This document shows, piece after piece, positions 6,571 through 6,976 of a stretch of DNA of 6,976 bases. Where the stretch lies: contig DBTL01000119.1 in assembly GCA_002307035.1 (NCBI GenBank), positions 40,762 through 47,737 on the forward strand. The letters run 5' to 3'. Made by a program: the position numbers and the translations under genes. Below the pieces are notes generated by a model. That model had not been told where the DNA came from and did not search any database. It saw nothing but the letters and a program-made list of their open reading frames with translations. The DNA is from Bacteroides sp. UBA1317. Lineage in GTDB: Bacteria; Bacteroidota; Bacteroidia; Bacteroidales; Bacteroidaceae. Position 1 is the first letter of the stretch, and the number at the start of each line of letters is the position of its first letter.

Positions 6571-6611
6571 TTAATCGTCTGTTTTAAAGTCTAAATTTCA
6601 TAGTTAATATA

Positions 6612-6630
6612 TTGATAATCAGTTGATAAT
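6612..6630 (+). repeat. Tandem TTGATAAT motif in AT-rich DNA
   Basis: TTGATAAT occurs at 6612-6619 and again at 6623-6630, an 11-base period or about one helical turn. The surrounding 40 bases resemble the left patch at about 497-537 (TTGATAATCA at 507-516). The function is unknown; it could be a bent-DNA or protein-binding site, or simply a common AT-rich intergenic motif. Confidence 0.35.
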
Positions 6631-6976
6631 ATTTTTTTTATCTCGATGGATAAAAAAACGACTTTTGCCTGTTTCTCTATGGCAAACCGCTTTAATACTT
6701 TGAGTTTATATATTGAAAATACTTTATATTATCCAAGCTTATTATGCGTAACGAGTTAGGCGGAAATTTTAGCGTCCAATTTGTCCATCTTTGACCTTTT
6801 AGTCATCTACCTTGGCTTTAAATATGTAATTATTTATTTTAAAAAGTGGAGAAGCACATAGGATACTTGCAAACGATGGCCAGGCTATTGCACGTGGAGA
6901 GAATACCAGATCAAAGATAGATATATCTTATCATTTACATTGATAACTTAACTATTACCGAATTCCTACGCTGTTA

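Larger units (their letters stand above)
5935..6976. other. Gene-poor region, right
   Basis: These 1042 bases upstream of the large gene hold no intact gene on either strand. Visible items are the candidate promoter (6008-6038), the 44-base palindrome (6115-6158), a 54-codon open fragment (6176-6340), the inverted copy of the dispersed repeat (6522-6570), an AT-rich patch with a tandem TTGATAAT (6612-6630), and another short open frame of 37 codons at 6830-6943 that might be a relic. The segments 6341-6521 and 6631-6829 show nothing I can name. Confidence 0.55.

Noticed and set aside
6912..6919. Perfect TATCTTTG -7 box on the minus strand
   Set aside because: There is no -33 box at the right distance and no gene follows it on that strand for nearly 1 kb.
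6963..6973. AGCGTAGGAA on the minus strand, resembling the 3' end of a TPP riboswitch
   Set aside because: Only about ten bases match, the rest would lie outside the window, and there is no thiamin gene downstream on that strand.

Overview
The window looks like chromosomal DNA from a Bacteroidota species, most likely Bacteroidales. The reasons are AT-rich intergenic DNA, several matches to the Bacteroides-type -7 promoter box (TAnnTTTG), weak or absent Shine-Dalgarno sequences, and a small protein starting MADNYLE of a kind I associate with this phylum. The assignment is inference from sequence style; no rRNA or marker gene is present.

Layout. (1) The left edge, 1-82, holds on the minus strand the 5' half of a TPP (thiamin pyrophosphate) riboswitch and its promoter. 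The regulated thiamin gene or operon must lie to the left of position 1. (2) Diverging from it on the plus strand is a 54-residue charged small protein, 206-370, with its own -7 box at 172-179. (3) 371-1107 is a 737-base stretch with no convincing gene. It holds a GGTTCAAGGTTCACC-type repeat, an AT-rich TTGATAATCA patch, a possible coding relic, and a strong bidirectional terminator at 862-904. (4) 1108-5934, minus strand, is one intact 1608-codon gene that fills about 70 percent of the window. It encodes a DnaQ-like 3'-5' exonuclease domain, a Cys cluster, a complete RecQ-type SF2 helicase core, a long helical linker, a complete UvrD/Rep-type SF1A helicase and a conserved-looking C-terminal tail. 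(5) 5935-6976 is another 1042 bases without an intact gene. It has a plausible promoter for the large gene, a 44-base near-perfect palindrome, one or two open-frame fragments that look like gene remnants, and a second copy of the repeat seen on the left, here inverted.

How it fits together. The large gene appears to be a stand-alone transcription unit: about 1 kb of gene-poor DNA lies upstream, and a terminator lies about 200 bases past its stop codon. It sits between gene-poor, repeat-bearing flanks, as accessory genes often do. No partner gene is visible, so if it acts in DNA repair, recombination or defence it does so as a self-contained nuclease plus two motors. The riboswitch and small gene on the left belong to unrelated functions.
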